Below are positions 44,801 through 55,319 of a stretch of DNA of 64,000 nt, in pieces. A program made the position numbers and the translations under genes. Below the pieces are notes generated by a model. The model ran no database searches and had not been told where the DNA came from. It saw nothing but the letters and a program-made list of their open reading frames with translations. Location of the stretch: NCBI RefSeq assembly GCF_022539505.1, contig NC_061508.1:60583754-60647753 (forward strand), in the 5' to 3' direction. Position 1 is the stretch's first letter; every line of letters begins with the position of its first letter. Source of the stretch: Lolium rigidum (lineage: Eukaryota; Streptophyta; Magnoliopsida; Poales; Poaceae).

Positions 44801-46031
44801 CTGAATCATTTGTTTGAGAAGCAAAAATGGATCTGAAATATTGGACAAAGGTGTTTGCAATTTGTTGAGGCATAAAATGAGTCACATTCTGTTCATCTCT
44901 TATTGACATAATTGAATTTCGTCTTCTTCTTCTAGCAACAGCTCTATGAAAGAAAGCTGTGTTTCTGTCACCATCTTTTGCCCAGCTTTTCTTTGCTCTT
45001 TGCACATAGAAATCATTTAATTTAGTAGTTGTTTGTTCATACCTGGTAGTTAAGTCCTGTTCTTTTGCAAAGTCTTGATTGCCTGGTGGGGCACACTGCA
45101 ATTTGAATATTTCACCTTCCAGATCCTTTAGTTCCTCCTGCAAGGGCTTTTTCTTTTTACACCAAACTTTCAAAGAGTTAGCCAAATGATTAGCTCTAGA
45201 GTGATAAGGCTTGCCTATAGATTGTTGCCAAGAATTTTTTGCATGGGCTTGGAAATCATCTTCTTTGAGCCACCAATTTTCAAATTTGAAATGGGTTTTG
45301 GTTTTAGTGGCTTTACCATTAGTAGATAGCAAAATGGGAGCATGATCACTAAAATTGTAGATTAAAGGCATGTTGTAAACTTTAGTGATTGGATATTTGA
45401 TACACCATTGGTTGTTTGCTAAACATCTATCAAGGCGCTGAAATAAAGGAGTAGAAGAGAAACGCCTATTAGTCCAAGTGTAAGCAGGACCATTGTAGCC
45501 AAGATCAAACAAGCCAGACTGCTTAACAAGGTCTCTAAATAAAGCTAGACGATTTACATTGGCATTAGCATTACTTTTCTCATTTTCATACATAATGTCA
45601 TTCATGTCCCCTAAGAAAACTATAGGAAGGCTGCTATTTACATTGGCAAAATCTGCAACCTGAGCCCAAATAGTACTGGTATTTTTATGATAAGGATCAC
45701 CATACACACATACTAAGCCGAAGGACACATTAGTGGATTTGTCCTTCGCTAGAGCTAGGATTAGGTTAAAGGAGGCCATCTGAATAGAAATATCCATCTC
45801 ATCAGTCCACAAAAGCCAGAGTCCTCCTAATCTTCCGCTTGAAGGTACTACAATACTGTCATGCATATTAAAACGAGAAACAATGTCTACAGAGGTGAAT
45901 TTAGCTGATTTTATCTCTGAAATAAAAGTTACCTGTGGTTTCGACGTTGTGATCATCCTGGCAAGGTGGAGCATTTTAGGACTGCCTAGGCCCTTGCCAA
46001 TGCCTTGGCAATTCCATGCGAGTGCTCTCAT
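41855..46031 (-). pseudogene. LINE ORF2: endonuclease, reverse transcriptase, zf-RVT, RNase H
   Basis: It nicks target DNA and copies the RNA in place. The start ATG at 46031 opens MRALAWNCQGIGKG, the APE-type endonuclease, with FLGDMND and SDHAPI motifs further on. RT follows with DYRPISLCNV (about 44500), AFIEGRRISDN, SSRGVRQGYPISPYLF and the catalytic FADDLL (about 43990). A one- or two-base indel near 43545 shifts the frame. After it come a zf-RVT segment with Cys-Cys-Arg-Cys (about 42770) and an RNase H with Asp, Glu and Asp sites (VDAAW, AEAEGLL, TDN). It ends at 41855. Domain order and length are normal for plant L1-like elements with RNase H. Confidence 0.92.
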
Positions 46032-48867
46032 GGCGCCCGAGGCGCCTTGGAGGCTGGCGCCGCTGCCTGTTGGCCCACAGATTCCTGGCCACTGCTCTGA
46101 ACTTCCTGCATATGTATCTGGCTATGAAGATTACTGCCTGCAAATTGAGCTTCGGTTGTAGCATGTATAGTGCTGATGGCTGCAGTAGGACGAGGAGCAA
46201 GATAATGAACCATGTTGATCCCGCGAGCCACTCCAGGAGGTGAGAAGTGACTGACACGAGAATCCTCTGTACCCTGCGATTTCAAGGATGGCGAGCGGAG
46301 ATCGTAATTGGCAATGTCTGGGGATAGAGGCTCATTGCGTGTGCTTTCCCCTTGAGCCATGGCGTGCACAGCAGCTCCCACACCAGACCTCCAAACAGTG
46401 CGCAGAGAACCACTTCCGCCCACATCGTCGGCGCTGCTGTCACGGCGCCAAACGGAAGCACTAGGGATATTGAGAGCGTATCCAGGAGGAGATCGGTGGA
46501 TACCTCGAGTTTGAACTGGTGCTGGCGAATCCCATCGAGATCTTCGGCCGCGATTCCCAATCGCTGGATTGGAGGCACTGTTGGCCATCTGGTTGCTTGT
46601 CGGCGTTGCTCGCCCCTGTTGAGGTCGCCGCCAAAAGTTTGACGCATAGATTCCCGGATGCGGCCTTCCTCCAAGGATCCCTGCTTGCCTTGGAAGTTCT
46701 TCCCCATGATCTCCTTCTCCACTTCGCTGCTGCTTTCCACTCCCCGGCGACCCGCCCTTGGCAGGATCGGAGCAGAGTCCCGCCTGGCCATAGTCTTGCC
46801 CAGCTCCTGACCCTCCATCTCCACGCCCAATCTCTCGGCGACTCGAAATGGCAGAGATGCCGAGCGCAATTCGCGCTTGCGAGGCTCCATCGGAAGAGGC
46901 CAACGCCGCTCTCTTCCTCGGCGGGAGGAGAAGCGGATCCGCTGGCGAGGCCGGCCTTTTGGTAGCAGGAATTTGTGGCGGAAGCGGTGGGCGGCTCTGG
47001 TGATGAATGTGGGTAGATGGTGGGGACGGCGAGGCAAGTGCCTATTGTTCTCGGAGACATCATCGGCGGTGTGTTCTCCAACTTGGGGTGGCAGAGAAGC
47101 AGTTATGGGAGTGTCTGTGAAGTGGAGTTTGCTGCGCAGGGGATTGTTCGAATGAACTCTGCTGTGGGTGGACGACACCTGTGATTGCCAGGTGTTTGGA
47201 AGCTGAAGGGGCTGTGGGGTCAGGGCAGATGGTGTTGGGCTTGGGGTTGGACGAGGCTTCTGCAGCCCAAACATTCACTGGGCCTTTTCCTTTGCTTGGG
47301 TCGTAATTTGACTCAATAATATTTGCTTCTTCACTGAGAGTATACGGTAAAACTCCTTCCCGCTCTAACTGCTGGAGAGTCTGAACCGCAGACCGGTTTT
47401 GCTGCTGACTTTGCATGTACTCAAAGTCCATGTCTTCTATACCTTTCTGAGTGTCTGGTTCCTCCTCTCGATCTTGATGCTGCAGAGAGCTGTCGACGGT
47501 GGCCTGTTGACCTTGCTCTCTATTCCCACTTAGCTGGCCTTGCTGCTCCACGTGTGTGCTGTGCATGTCATGAGAGTGGCGATCAACAGTCCCTACAGGT
47601 GTAGGTGTCACCACAACAGTACCTTCTTCTTCGTTGCGCTGCGTTGCCATGGGAGCTGTTGCTCTGGTTCTTGCTGCCTCCATTCTGTTCATAATTTGTG
47701 CTGCTGCTGCTTCAGATAAACGTCCACTTCTTCCTTGTTGGGTTGAAAAAACATTGTTAAAAGAACTCAGCTCAGGATTCTGAAAAGTGCTAAACACAGG
47801 TGTTCTCTGAACGTCCTTGTCCTGAGGAATCTGTGAGTCATCGATAATCCAAGTTCCATACCTCTAAAAAGGAACTTGAGCTGGATTGTGGTTATGCCTG
47901 ATCCTCTCAGAAACAATGCTCTTCGCAGATAACACTGCTCAATAGTGTGAAACATCACCCCACAGAATAGACAGATTCTACCAATTTTTTCATAATGCAA
48001 ATAGGCAACACATTGCTGCTGTGGGCCAAGCACTAATTTGATTCTGTCAAGAACTGGGTTGCAAACTGTGTGCCTTACAACTCCCCAAATATAATCAGGG
48101 TGAGTGTTGATCATGCTAGTTCTTGGCTGGTGGAGATCAGACTGAGTTCCAACCATATTCATAACTTCTGCTAGTAGTTGCAGAGATCTCTTCTCTTTGG
48201 GTATTCCATAAGCTCGAACAGAGACATACACAAATCTGAAAGAGTATTTTGGTGTACCTTGTTGCTGCACTGATTTCTCTTGTTCAATCTGATATCCTTC
48301 TCCCTCTGGATCTGCTAGTTCCAATAGGATGATATCTGGTCCAATCCTCCAAGGTTGCTTCTCATAAACCCACATCATAGACATGAACGAATTGAAAGAG
48401 GCTTTGAAAACAAAATCATGAACCTGAGAGATATCTCCATAGTGAGCTCTCCAAGCTCTCTTCATCTGGACCTGCAGGGTGGTTAAAGAGATGCTTCTAG
48501 GTGTTGATCTGGTTGCTGCGAGCTTCATATAGATTGCATATTGCTGCCCCTGTGCTTCTTGAACCTGATCTTGCTGTTGCTCCGTGATTGACATAGCCTG
48601 CAGATCAAGCTCAAGATGTGGAACCTCTGGTACTTGCAAGATCCTTGGGTTGTGAGGAGCGGCAGGGCTTCCTTCAGCTCTGACAGGAGAGAGCGGCTGG
48701 CGCTCTGCAGATCCATCCGGCTGATTTGCTCTCTTAGAGAGCCCTCGATTATCTGCTCCTGCAAACTGCATAAGAATAAATTGATGAAGCGAAGGGGTTG
48801 GTGGTTCGTAGAGATCAGGAGTTTTTGGACGGCTAGGTGGTGAAGAAGAACGTGGTTGTCTGATCAT
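46028..48867 (-). pseudogene. LINE ORF1: DUF4283-type and CCHC zinc-knuckle protein
   Basis: The start at 48867 leads into a basic Pro-rich region. A DUF4283-like segment (about 48480-48300) and a CX2CX4HX4C knuckle (CLFCGVMFHTIEQC, about 47965-47925) follow. A frameshift near 47865 at a T/A run changes frame. The remaining Gln/Ser/Arg-rich tail continues through further frame changes (about 47060-47270 and 46300-46900) to TGA at 46028-46030. It binds the element RNA in related families. Its last codon overlaps the ORF2 ATG as ATGA. Confidence 0.8.
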
Positions 48868-48978
48868 GGGATGAAGAAAAGATGAAGGAAGATCGATTGG
48901 TTGAAGGATTTAAGAGGCTAGGCTAGGGCAGAGAGGAGCGGCATGTCGCCATACGCCACACGGGACCAAAGACTTCCC

Positions 48979-48990
48979 ATACTTTTTGAG
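48979..48990. repeat. LINE target-site duplication, right
   Basis: ATACTTTTTGAG, identical to 41794-41805. Confidence 0.92.
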
Positions 48991-49880
48991 TGAGCAGGCC
49001 CGTTTTCTCGTGCATGAATGCAGTTTGATCGTCTGTCTAATTTGGAATTTTACTCGTAAACCTTGTTTTCAATGTTTGGTCACTCTCAAATCCGTCGCAC
49101 AATTTGAACTCCACTTCGTACTCCTAATTTCAAATTATCCACACGAGTTACTTTCACGGTGGTTCTTTCTATCCGAATTGCTCAAGTTAGTGTAGATTTT
49201 GATACTAGTAGTTTTTACCCGTTCTGATATACCGGGAGCGATGGCACTCGCCGTTGGTGGCTCATTTTCACCCCTCCCATTCTCTCTCTCTCTCCTCCCA
49301 CTTTAGTTGAGGGTCCACCCACCGCTCTCGGCTCTTCTCCCCTTCTTTTCCGGCGGCCTCCTCTAGATACGAGTGTTTCCTATATCGAGAAAGGCGTCAT
49401 GCTGTGGGAAATTGCCCTCCTAGTTGCTCTCGCGCGGTGCTAGGTGGCTGAGGCATACATGGTCATCGTGTTGATGAGCGACCATGGCGTCGGCGGATTT
49501 CGCTTCGTCCTGAATCCGGGGCACTAGGAATCTTGGTTGTATCCGTGGAGAATCTCTACGACGGTAGATGAGTGTCCGACTGCTGAACCAAATGGCCGTG
49601 AGACGGCTGCTCCAAGATCTCTTTCCAGATCTCCACTGGCAAAAGTTTGTCTCCTCCCCCAAGCCAATGTGCCTTCGCGGTGGGTCTTCAGTGGCCCGGT
49701 CATGCGAATCAACACTAGGTCGATGAGGGTGGCCATGAAATCAAGCTCAACTTCATCGATGGCAGGGAAGGACCCAATGTTATTTTCCAATTTAGTTTCA
49801 GGGTTCTTTTGTAAAAAAGTAGAGGATGGTGTTGTATTTCTATTTTTTCCTTGGAGTCCTCCATGTAATTTGTGTAGAAT
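48991..49880. other. Intergenic DNA between LINE and truncated Copia
   Basis: Before the LINE inserted this was the far-upstream region of the minus-strand gene. It contains copy 2 of the dispersed 70-bp repeat (49229-49303) and a short CT microsatellite. No ORF is convincing. Confidence 0.5.
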
Positions 49881-50009
49881 TGTATAGGATTGATAATTGA
49901 TGATAGATTGTGCCGGTTACAAGAGGATTATATAGGAACCTAGGCACCGACCTAGTCCTATTACAAACCGACTAGGACTCTTAAACCTAATACAACTTAT
50001 ATTCTAACA
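49881..50009 (-). repeat. Short 3' LTR of the truncated Copia (129 bp)
   Basis: On the minus strand it starts TGTTAGAATATAAG and ends ATCCTATACA. A G-rich tract (minus-strand CTGCGGGGGGA, 50010-50020) precedes it. Confidence 0.8.
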
Positions 50010-50020
50010 TCCCCCCGCAG

Positions 50021-53000
50021 TATCAACGGTAGGCTCGACGACGTTGAGACTGAACCGAATGTCTTGGAACGGAGTAGTCGCAAAGCCTTTAGTGAAGATA
50101 TCGACAAGCCGAGCGAAGTCGGAACGTGTAGAACACGAACTTGACTGAGAGCCACCTTCTCGCGAACAAAATGAATGTCGATCTCTGTATGCTTGGTGCG
50201 ACGATGCTGAACAGGATTCCCTGACATGTAAACAGCTGAAATATTATCACAGTAAACAATAGTAGCTTGATCAATAGGACGATGCAGCTCTGACAGCTAG
50301 CAACTGGCGCAACCAAACCGTTTCAGCAACCACATGAGCCGCAACGCGATACTCAGCTTCGGCCGACGAGCGGGAGACCGTGACCTGCCTTTTTGAAGAC
50401 CAAGAAACCAAATTGTTACCAAGAAAAACACAAAATCCGGATGTGGTCCGTCGAGTATCGGGACAACCAGGCCAGTCTGCATCAGAGTAAGCAATCAAAG
50501 AGGTGGGAGAAGATGTGTTTATGTGAAGACCTAAATCTAATATGCCTTTGAGATACCGAAGGATACGTTTGACATGGTTGAAGTGTGGAACACGAGGATC
50601 ATGCATGTATAAACATGCTTGTTGAACAGAAAAAGAAATTTCAGGACGAGTAAGAGTAAGATACTGAAGGGCACCGGTGAGACTACGATAGAGAGAAGGA
50701 TCAGAAAAAGGATCACCGTCAGCAGAAAGTTTGGAACTTGTGTTAGCTGGAGTACGGGACGGTTGACAATCAAGCATACCAACACGAGAAAGAAGATCGA
50801 GAGTGTACTGAAGTTGAGACAAGAAAAGGCCAGAGGAGTCACGGATGACAGCAATACCTAAGAAGTGATGAAGAAGACCTAAATCAGACATAGAAAATTC
50901 TTTGCGAAGAAGAGAGATAATATGATCTAAAAGGCGTTGGGAAGAAGCTGTGAGAATAATATCATCTACATATAGAAGAAGATAAGCAGTGTCGGTATTG
51001 TGATGAAAGATGAAGAGAGAAGTGTCACAACGGGAAGGAGTGAAACCAATGGTTTGAGCATAAGTAGAAAAACGTTGAAACCAAGCCCGTGGTGCTTGTT
51101 TAAGACCATAGAAAGATTTTTTAAGTAGACAAACATGATTAGGATATGAAGAATTTTCAAAGCCAAGAGGTTGCTGACAATAAACAGTTTCTTGAAGAGA
51201 TCCATGAAGAAAAGCATTTTTGACATCAAGTTGATGGATGGGCCAAGAGGAGGAGACGGCGATGGTAAGAACAGTACGAATAGTGCTAGGTTTGACAACC
51301 GGGGAGAAAGTCTCATCATAATCGATGTCGTGTTGTTGAGAGTAACCACGACATACCCATCGAGCTTTGTAGCGTGCGAGATTTCCATTGGAATGAAATT
51401 TGTGTCGAAAACCATTTACCGGATACTATATTAGTGTTTGATGGACAAGGAACTAGTTGCCATGTGTTATTTTGAATGAGAGCATCATATTCATCTGTCA
51501 TAGCTGCTGCCCAATTAGGATCGAGGAGTGCTGATTTGTAGGATTTTGGGAGGGAGGAAGATACAGAGACGTTTAGATTGAGACGATCTTTGGCGGGTAA
51601 ACGAAAACCAGATTTGCCACGGGTACGCATGGGATGATAATTAGTAGGTACTGGAACAGAAATAGCGTGAGGAGGAGGTGTGGGTGATGAAGAATCCGCG
51701 TCTGGCGTAGCGGAAGAAGTGGACGCGGGAGTTGTTGGCGAAGGCGACGGTGGCGGGAAGTCTGCCGCGGGAGAGAGGTCGATGGTGGCGGCAGGAGAGG
51801 GCGCGGCAAGATCGGCTGCCGCGGCAGAGAAGTCGGCATGTTGTGCTGCCGCGACAGGAGCGACAGCGGGATGGGATTGTTGAGAGAGAGGAAAAATATT
51901 GCGACGAGGGGGACTGGGAGATAATGTGGATGGGGTAAGGTCTGGAGTTTGACGCTCGAAAAAAGGGAAAATATTTTCAGCAAAGGTTACATGACGAGAC
52001 ACATGAACACGACCACTAACAAGATCTAGGCAACGATATCCTTTGTGTTCATCAGAAAAACCTAGGTGGACACACGGGATAGAGCGAGGTGAAAGTTTGT
52101 GAGGAGAAGTAGAGTAGGAGTTAGGAAAACAGAGACAACCGAAGACACGAATGTCGGAGTAGTTTGGGTGAGAAAGAAATAAAGAGAAGTATGGCGTGGT
52201 GTGAGAAGTGACTTTGGATGGTCGAATGTTAAGGAGATAGGTGGCCGTGTGGAGGGATTCGGCCCAAAATTTCGGAGGCATAGAAGATTGAATAAGGAGA
52301 GTGCGAGTGATGTCATTAAGAATGCGAACGAAACGCTCGCCCTTGCCGTTTTGTGGAGAGGTATAGGGGCAGGAGAAGCGTAAGAGAATTCCGTATTGAA
52401 GAAAGAAATTTTGATTTTTAAAGTTGTCAAATTCATGACCATTATCACATTGTATAAATCTAATAGGGAGGAAGAAGTGAACCGAGACATAGCGCTGAAA
52501 ATTGAGAAATATATTGTGAACGTCGGATTTGTTGCGTAAAGGAAAGGTCCAAACATAGTGTGTGAAATCATCAAGAATAAAAAGATAATACTTAAAACCA
52601 GAAACACTTTCGATTGGTGATGTCCAAAGATCACAATGAAGTAATTCAAAAGGAAAGGTACTAGAAGACTGAGAGGAGCTAAAGGGAAGATGAACATGTT
52701 TTCCTAATTGACATGACTGACACATAGAAGAATTATGAGAATCTCTATTACAAGGTATGGAAAATTCACTAAGAAGTGTAGATAACACATTATTGTTGGG
52801 ATGGCCGAGACGTTGATGACATAGATCAATAGAGGCCATCATAGACGTTGGAGGGGCAGCGGCCGGAACACCATGAAGCGAGTATAAATCACCGGAGCTA
52901 TTGAATCGAGCGATCTTGGCCTTGGTCCGGTAATCCTTCACAGACAAACCAAAGGGGTCAAATTCGACGGAAACAAGATTATCAATGGTGAGTTGGCGAA

Positions 53001-53530
53001 CGGAAATTAGATTTTTAATTAATGCAGGAGCTACAAGAACATCGCGAAGAAGCAAGGGTTTGATTGGGGATTGGATTTGGGCTTGACCGACGCAGTAAAT
53101 AGGAATGCATGATCCATCACTGAGAGTAATAGAGAGAAAAGGGGACGATGTGCAAGAAGATATCAAATTACTTGATGCAGACATATGACTAGAAGCACCA
53201 GTATTGAAAATCCAATCCGTACCTGAGTTTCCTTGTGCAGCAAAGTTGTTCATGGCTTGGATAAAGGCAGCTTGGTCCCAGCTCAGAGTCGAAGTAGAGG
53301 CCGGTGTAGACATGGGAGCTAGCGGGTATGGAGGCGTCGGCAGAAGGGCCAGCATCGGCGTATAGACAGAGCCACCATCATTGTACTGCGATATATTGGG
53401 CTGCAGCATGTAGGGGACCGAAGCAGCGCCATAGGGTGCATAAGGAGGAGCGTTGTAGGCGGGGGCGGCATGGCACGCGGCCGTCGGCTGCCGAGGGGCC
53501 AGGACGGGGGCGCCGGCGTGAGGACGGGTG
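50021..53530 (-). pseudogene. pol: Broken Copia polyprotein
   Basis: From right to left: Ala/Pro-rich end of gag (frame change near 53410); a protease with Asn-Thr-Gly in place of Asp-Thr/Ser-Gly (about 53200); pre-integrase zinc segment with HQRLGHP and CQSC; integrase core with DDFTHYVWTF, QCDNGHEFDN and a final catalytic Glu (GKGERF); a long Pro/Ala/Ser linker; RT with YVDD (about 50970), split by frame changes near 51400 and 50930; and RNase H with SSAEAEYRVAAH (about 50360). The order is standard for Copia. Asn at the protease active site would inactivate it. Confidence 0.9.
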
Positions 53531-53544
53531 ACAAGGTACTAACT

Positions 53545-53915
53545 TGTCAATGCCTACGGATTGTAGACTAGGGTTTCGTTGGATGTAGAGGGCAAGTAGA
53601 TCTCGAAGGTTTGAGCCGAAAAGTACTCGACGAATATGAAACTAAGGTTGTGTTGACAGTAAATTCGATCCTTTCTTTGTCCCTCGACTCCCCCTTATAT
53701 AGGAGGTGGATCCGAGGGTTTCGTAATACACAAGTTTACAGAGTCCGGGAGGGTTTCTGACCCGTCCCGCAAGATTACAAGTAATGCTTCCTATTACAAC
53801 TCTAGCTTTCCTTAATAGCATCTTGGGCTTCCGAATCTTCTTGTTCTTCGGGTTATGGGCCTTCAGTAAACCCCGGGTACCATCTTCGGCAGGCCCATTG
53901 GGGATTCCTATGTTA
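53545..53915 (-). repeat. 3' LTR of the Tat element (371 bp)
   Basis: Plus-strand start TGTCAATGCC and end CCTATGTTA. The minus-strand start reads TAACATAGG, so the usual terminal TG appears mutated to TA. There is no second LTR in the window to confirm the ends. Confidence 0.65.
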
Positions 53916-53927
53916 GTAGCCCCCGAG
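53916..53927 (-). other. Polypurine tract of the Tat element
   Basis: CTCGGGGGCTAC on the minus strand beside the LTR. The same motif recurs at 54575, 54710 and 54802. Confidence 0.65.
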
Positions 53928-55319
53928 ATTTTGCTTGAATCGCAGAGTCAGGGAAAATCTCCAACTTTAATCATTCAATACATCTGCCGAATTCATCACA
54001 TATCTTTAGATACGCAATTCTATATTGTACAGGGATAATGGTAGTTGGGGCTAGTTCATCTGACGGATCAGGTACTAGTTAACTGCTCTAGTGGCAATCC
54101 GCAAAAACCTACTTCAAGATCACGTCCCTGGACATGATCTCGGGATACTGGTGTAAACTTCGACAGGTGCCGCTTAAGGTCTTACCATTCTATCGAGTCC
54201 CAGTCATATTTTATCGGGTACCTAACGCGTCCGTTAGGATTTTTCTTCGTATCTGTTGATACGGAAAAAAGTAGCAAACCGACGTCAGAGACGGCGCTAC
54301 GCCGCCGTAACGGATCTGGGGTCTTACCTTCGCAATGTTTTGCGGCATTCAGAGATTATTCGCTACTTTGGTGCTCTGAGAATATATTGTCGAGTGCTTT
54401 TTCGGCTGTTGGAATAGCACATTTTATCGAGTCAATGTATGACTTATTTTGCCTTCCCGATGGGAGTATATGTAGAGTTATTTGTATAACTCGAAATATG
54501 CTCACTTCTTCTTTTTTCTTCTTTCTCTTTTTTTTATAATTTCATCGGGCACGCGAACAGCGTTCCCGATGGGAGTAGCCCCCGAGGCTACAGCCAAGGA
54601 CTTGTGCTTGGTTGTAGGCTCAACACTTTATTGCCTCATGTCAATATATTTTCATTCTTTCTCGAACTTTTTATATTTATCGGGTGCGCGACCAGCGCTC
54701 CCGATGGGAGTAGCCCCCGAGGCTATGAACAAATGCTTGCATTTGGTCATAGGCTCTCGACATTTCTATTTTGTCATACTCGAATTTTTCTTTTTTCCAA
54801 AGTAGCCCCCGAGCATTTGGGCAAAAACTTGTATTTGATCAAAGGCTCTCGAAATAATCAACAATCTTCTGCTGTCGCCATTCTTATGAACCTTCGTAGG
54901 CGAGATTTTTTCTTGCCAAGGTGACATCATTGCTGACGATAGCCACGATCAATGTATCGAGAAAATGCGAGAACTTCTCTTCCTCTGTCTCGTGGGCCCA
55001 AATTTCGTACCATGTTGACACGTCGTGCAAGTGGGGGACACACGTCCTCCACTTTTCCTGGCGCACGTACTGTAGCTCCTGTCTTTTCTCGTCTGGCTGA
55101 AATTACTTTTTACCCCTTGTCCACGTGTACACCATCTATTCCACCATTTCTTCATCTAACGGTGCGTCGATTCACCGCACCCCTATATAAAGTCATCGTC
55201 TTCCTCCGCCAGTGCTTTCGCTTGCGCCGCACCTCTGCTTCTCCTCTGCAAAATCCTCCACTGCTCCCATTGCTTCAAGCGCTCAACCACGCTCACACCT
55301 TTCTCCTCCACGCTCATTG
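53928..55319. other. Non-coding 3' region of the Tat element
   Basis: No ORF. Apart from the tandem repeats (next entry) it holds the probable promoter of the antisense gene; CCCTATATAAAG at about 55180, a TATA-like site, lies 140 bp before its ATG. Confidence 0.55.
54440..54870. repeat. Tandem repeats beside the polypurine tract
   Basis: Units contain CCCGATGGGAGTAGCCCCCGAG and TAGGCTC parts. They begin near 54541 and 54676 (period 135 bp); a shorter unit follows near 54800 and a fragment precedes at 54455. Each unit carries a copy of the polypurine motif. Confidence 0.8.

Larger units (their letters stand above)
41806..48978 (-). mobile_element. LINE (plant L1-like non-LTR retrotransposon), near full length
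   Basis: A 12-bp duplication (ATACTTTTTGAG) bounds the element. Its 3' end on the minus strand is a 12-A tail (T run 41806-41817). ORF1 starts at 48867 and ORF2 at 46031. At 7.2 kb with about 110 bp before ORF1 it appears essentially complete at the 5' end, unusual for LINEs. Frameshifts in both ORFs make it inactive. It lies about 280 bp upstream of the predicted 5' UTR intron of the minus-strand gene, that is, in its promoter region. Confidence 0.93.
49881..53544 (-). mobile_element. Copia retrotransposon lacking its 5' part
   Basis: The 3' LTR (49881-50009) and polypurine tract are present, followed rightward by RNase H, RT, integrase and protease. Sequence of another element begins at 53545, before the N-terminal gag and 5' LTR. 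The simplest reading is that the Tat element at 53545 inserted into this Copia; the missing part would lie beyond the right window edge. Confidence 0.85.

Noticed and set aside
46282..47274. Separate gene upstream of LINE ORF2
   Set aside because: The frames are continuous in position with LINE ORF1, lie inside the 12-bp target duplications, and end at the ORF2 start.
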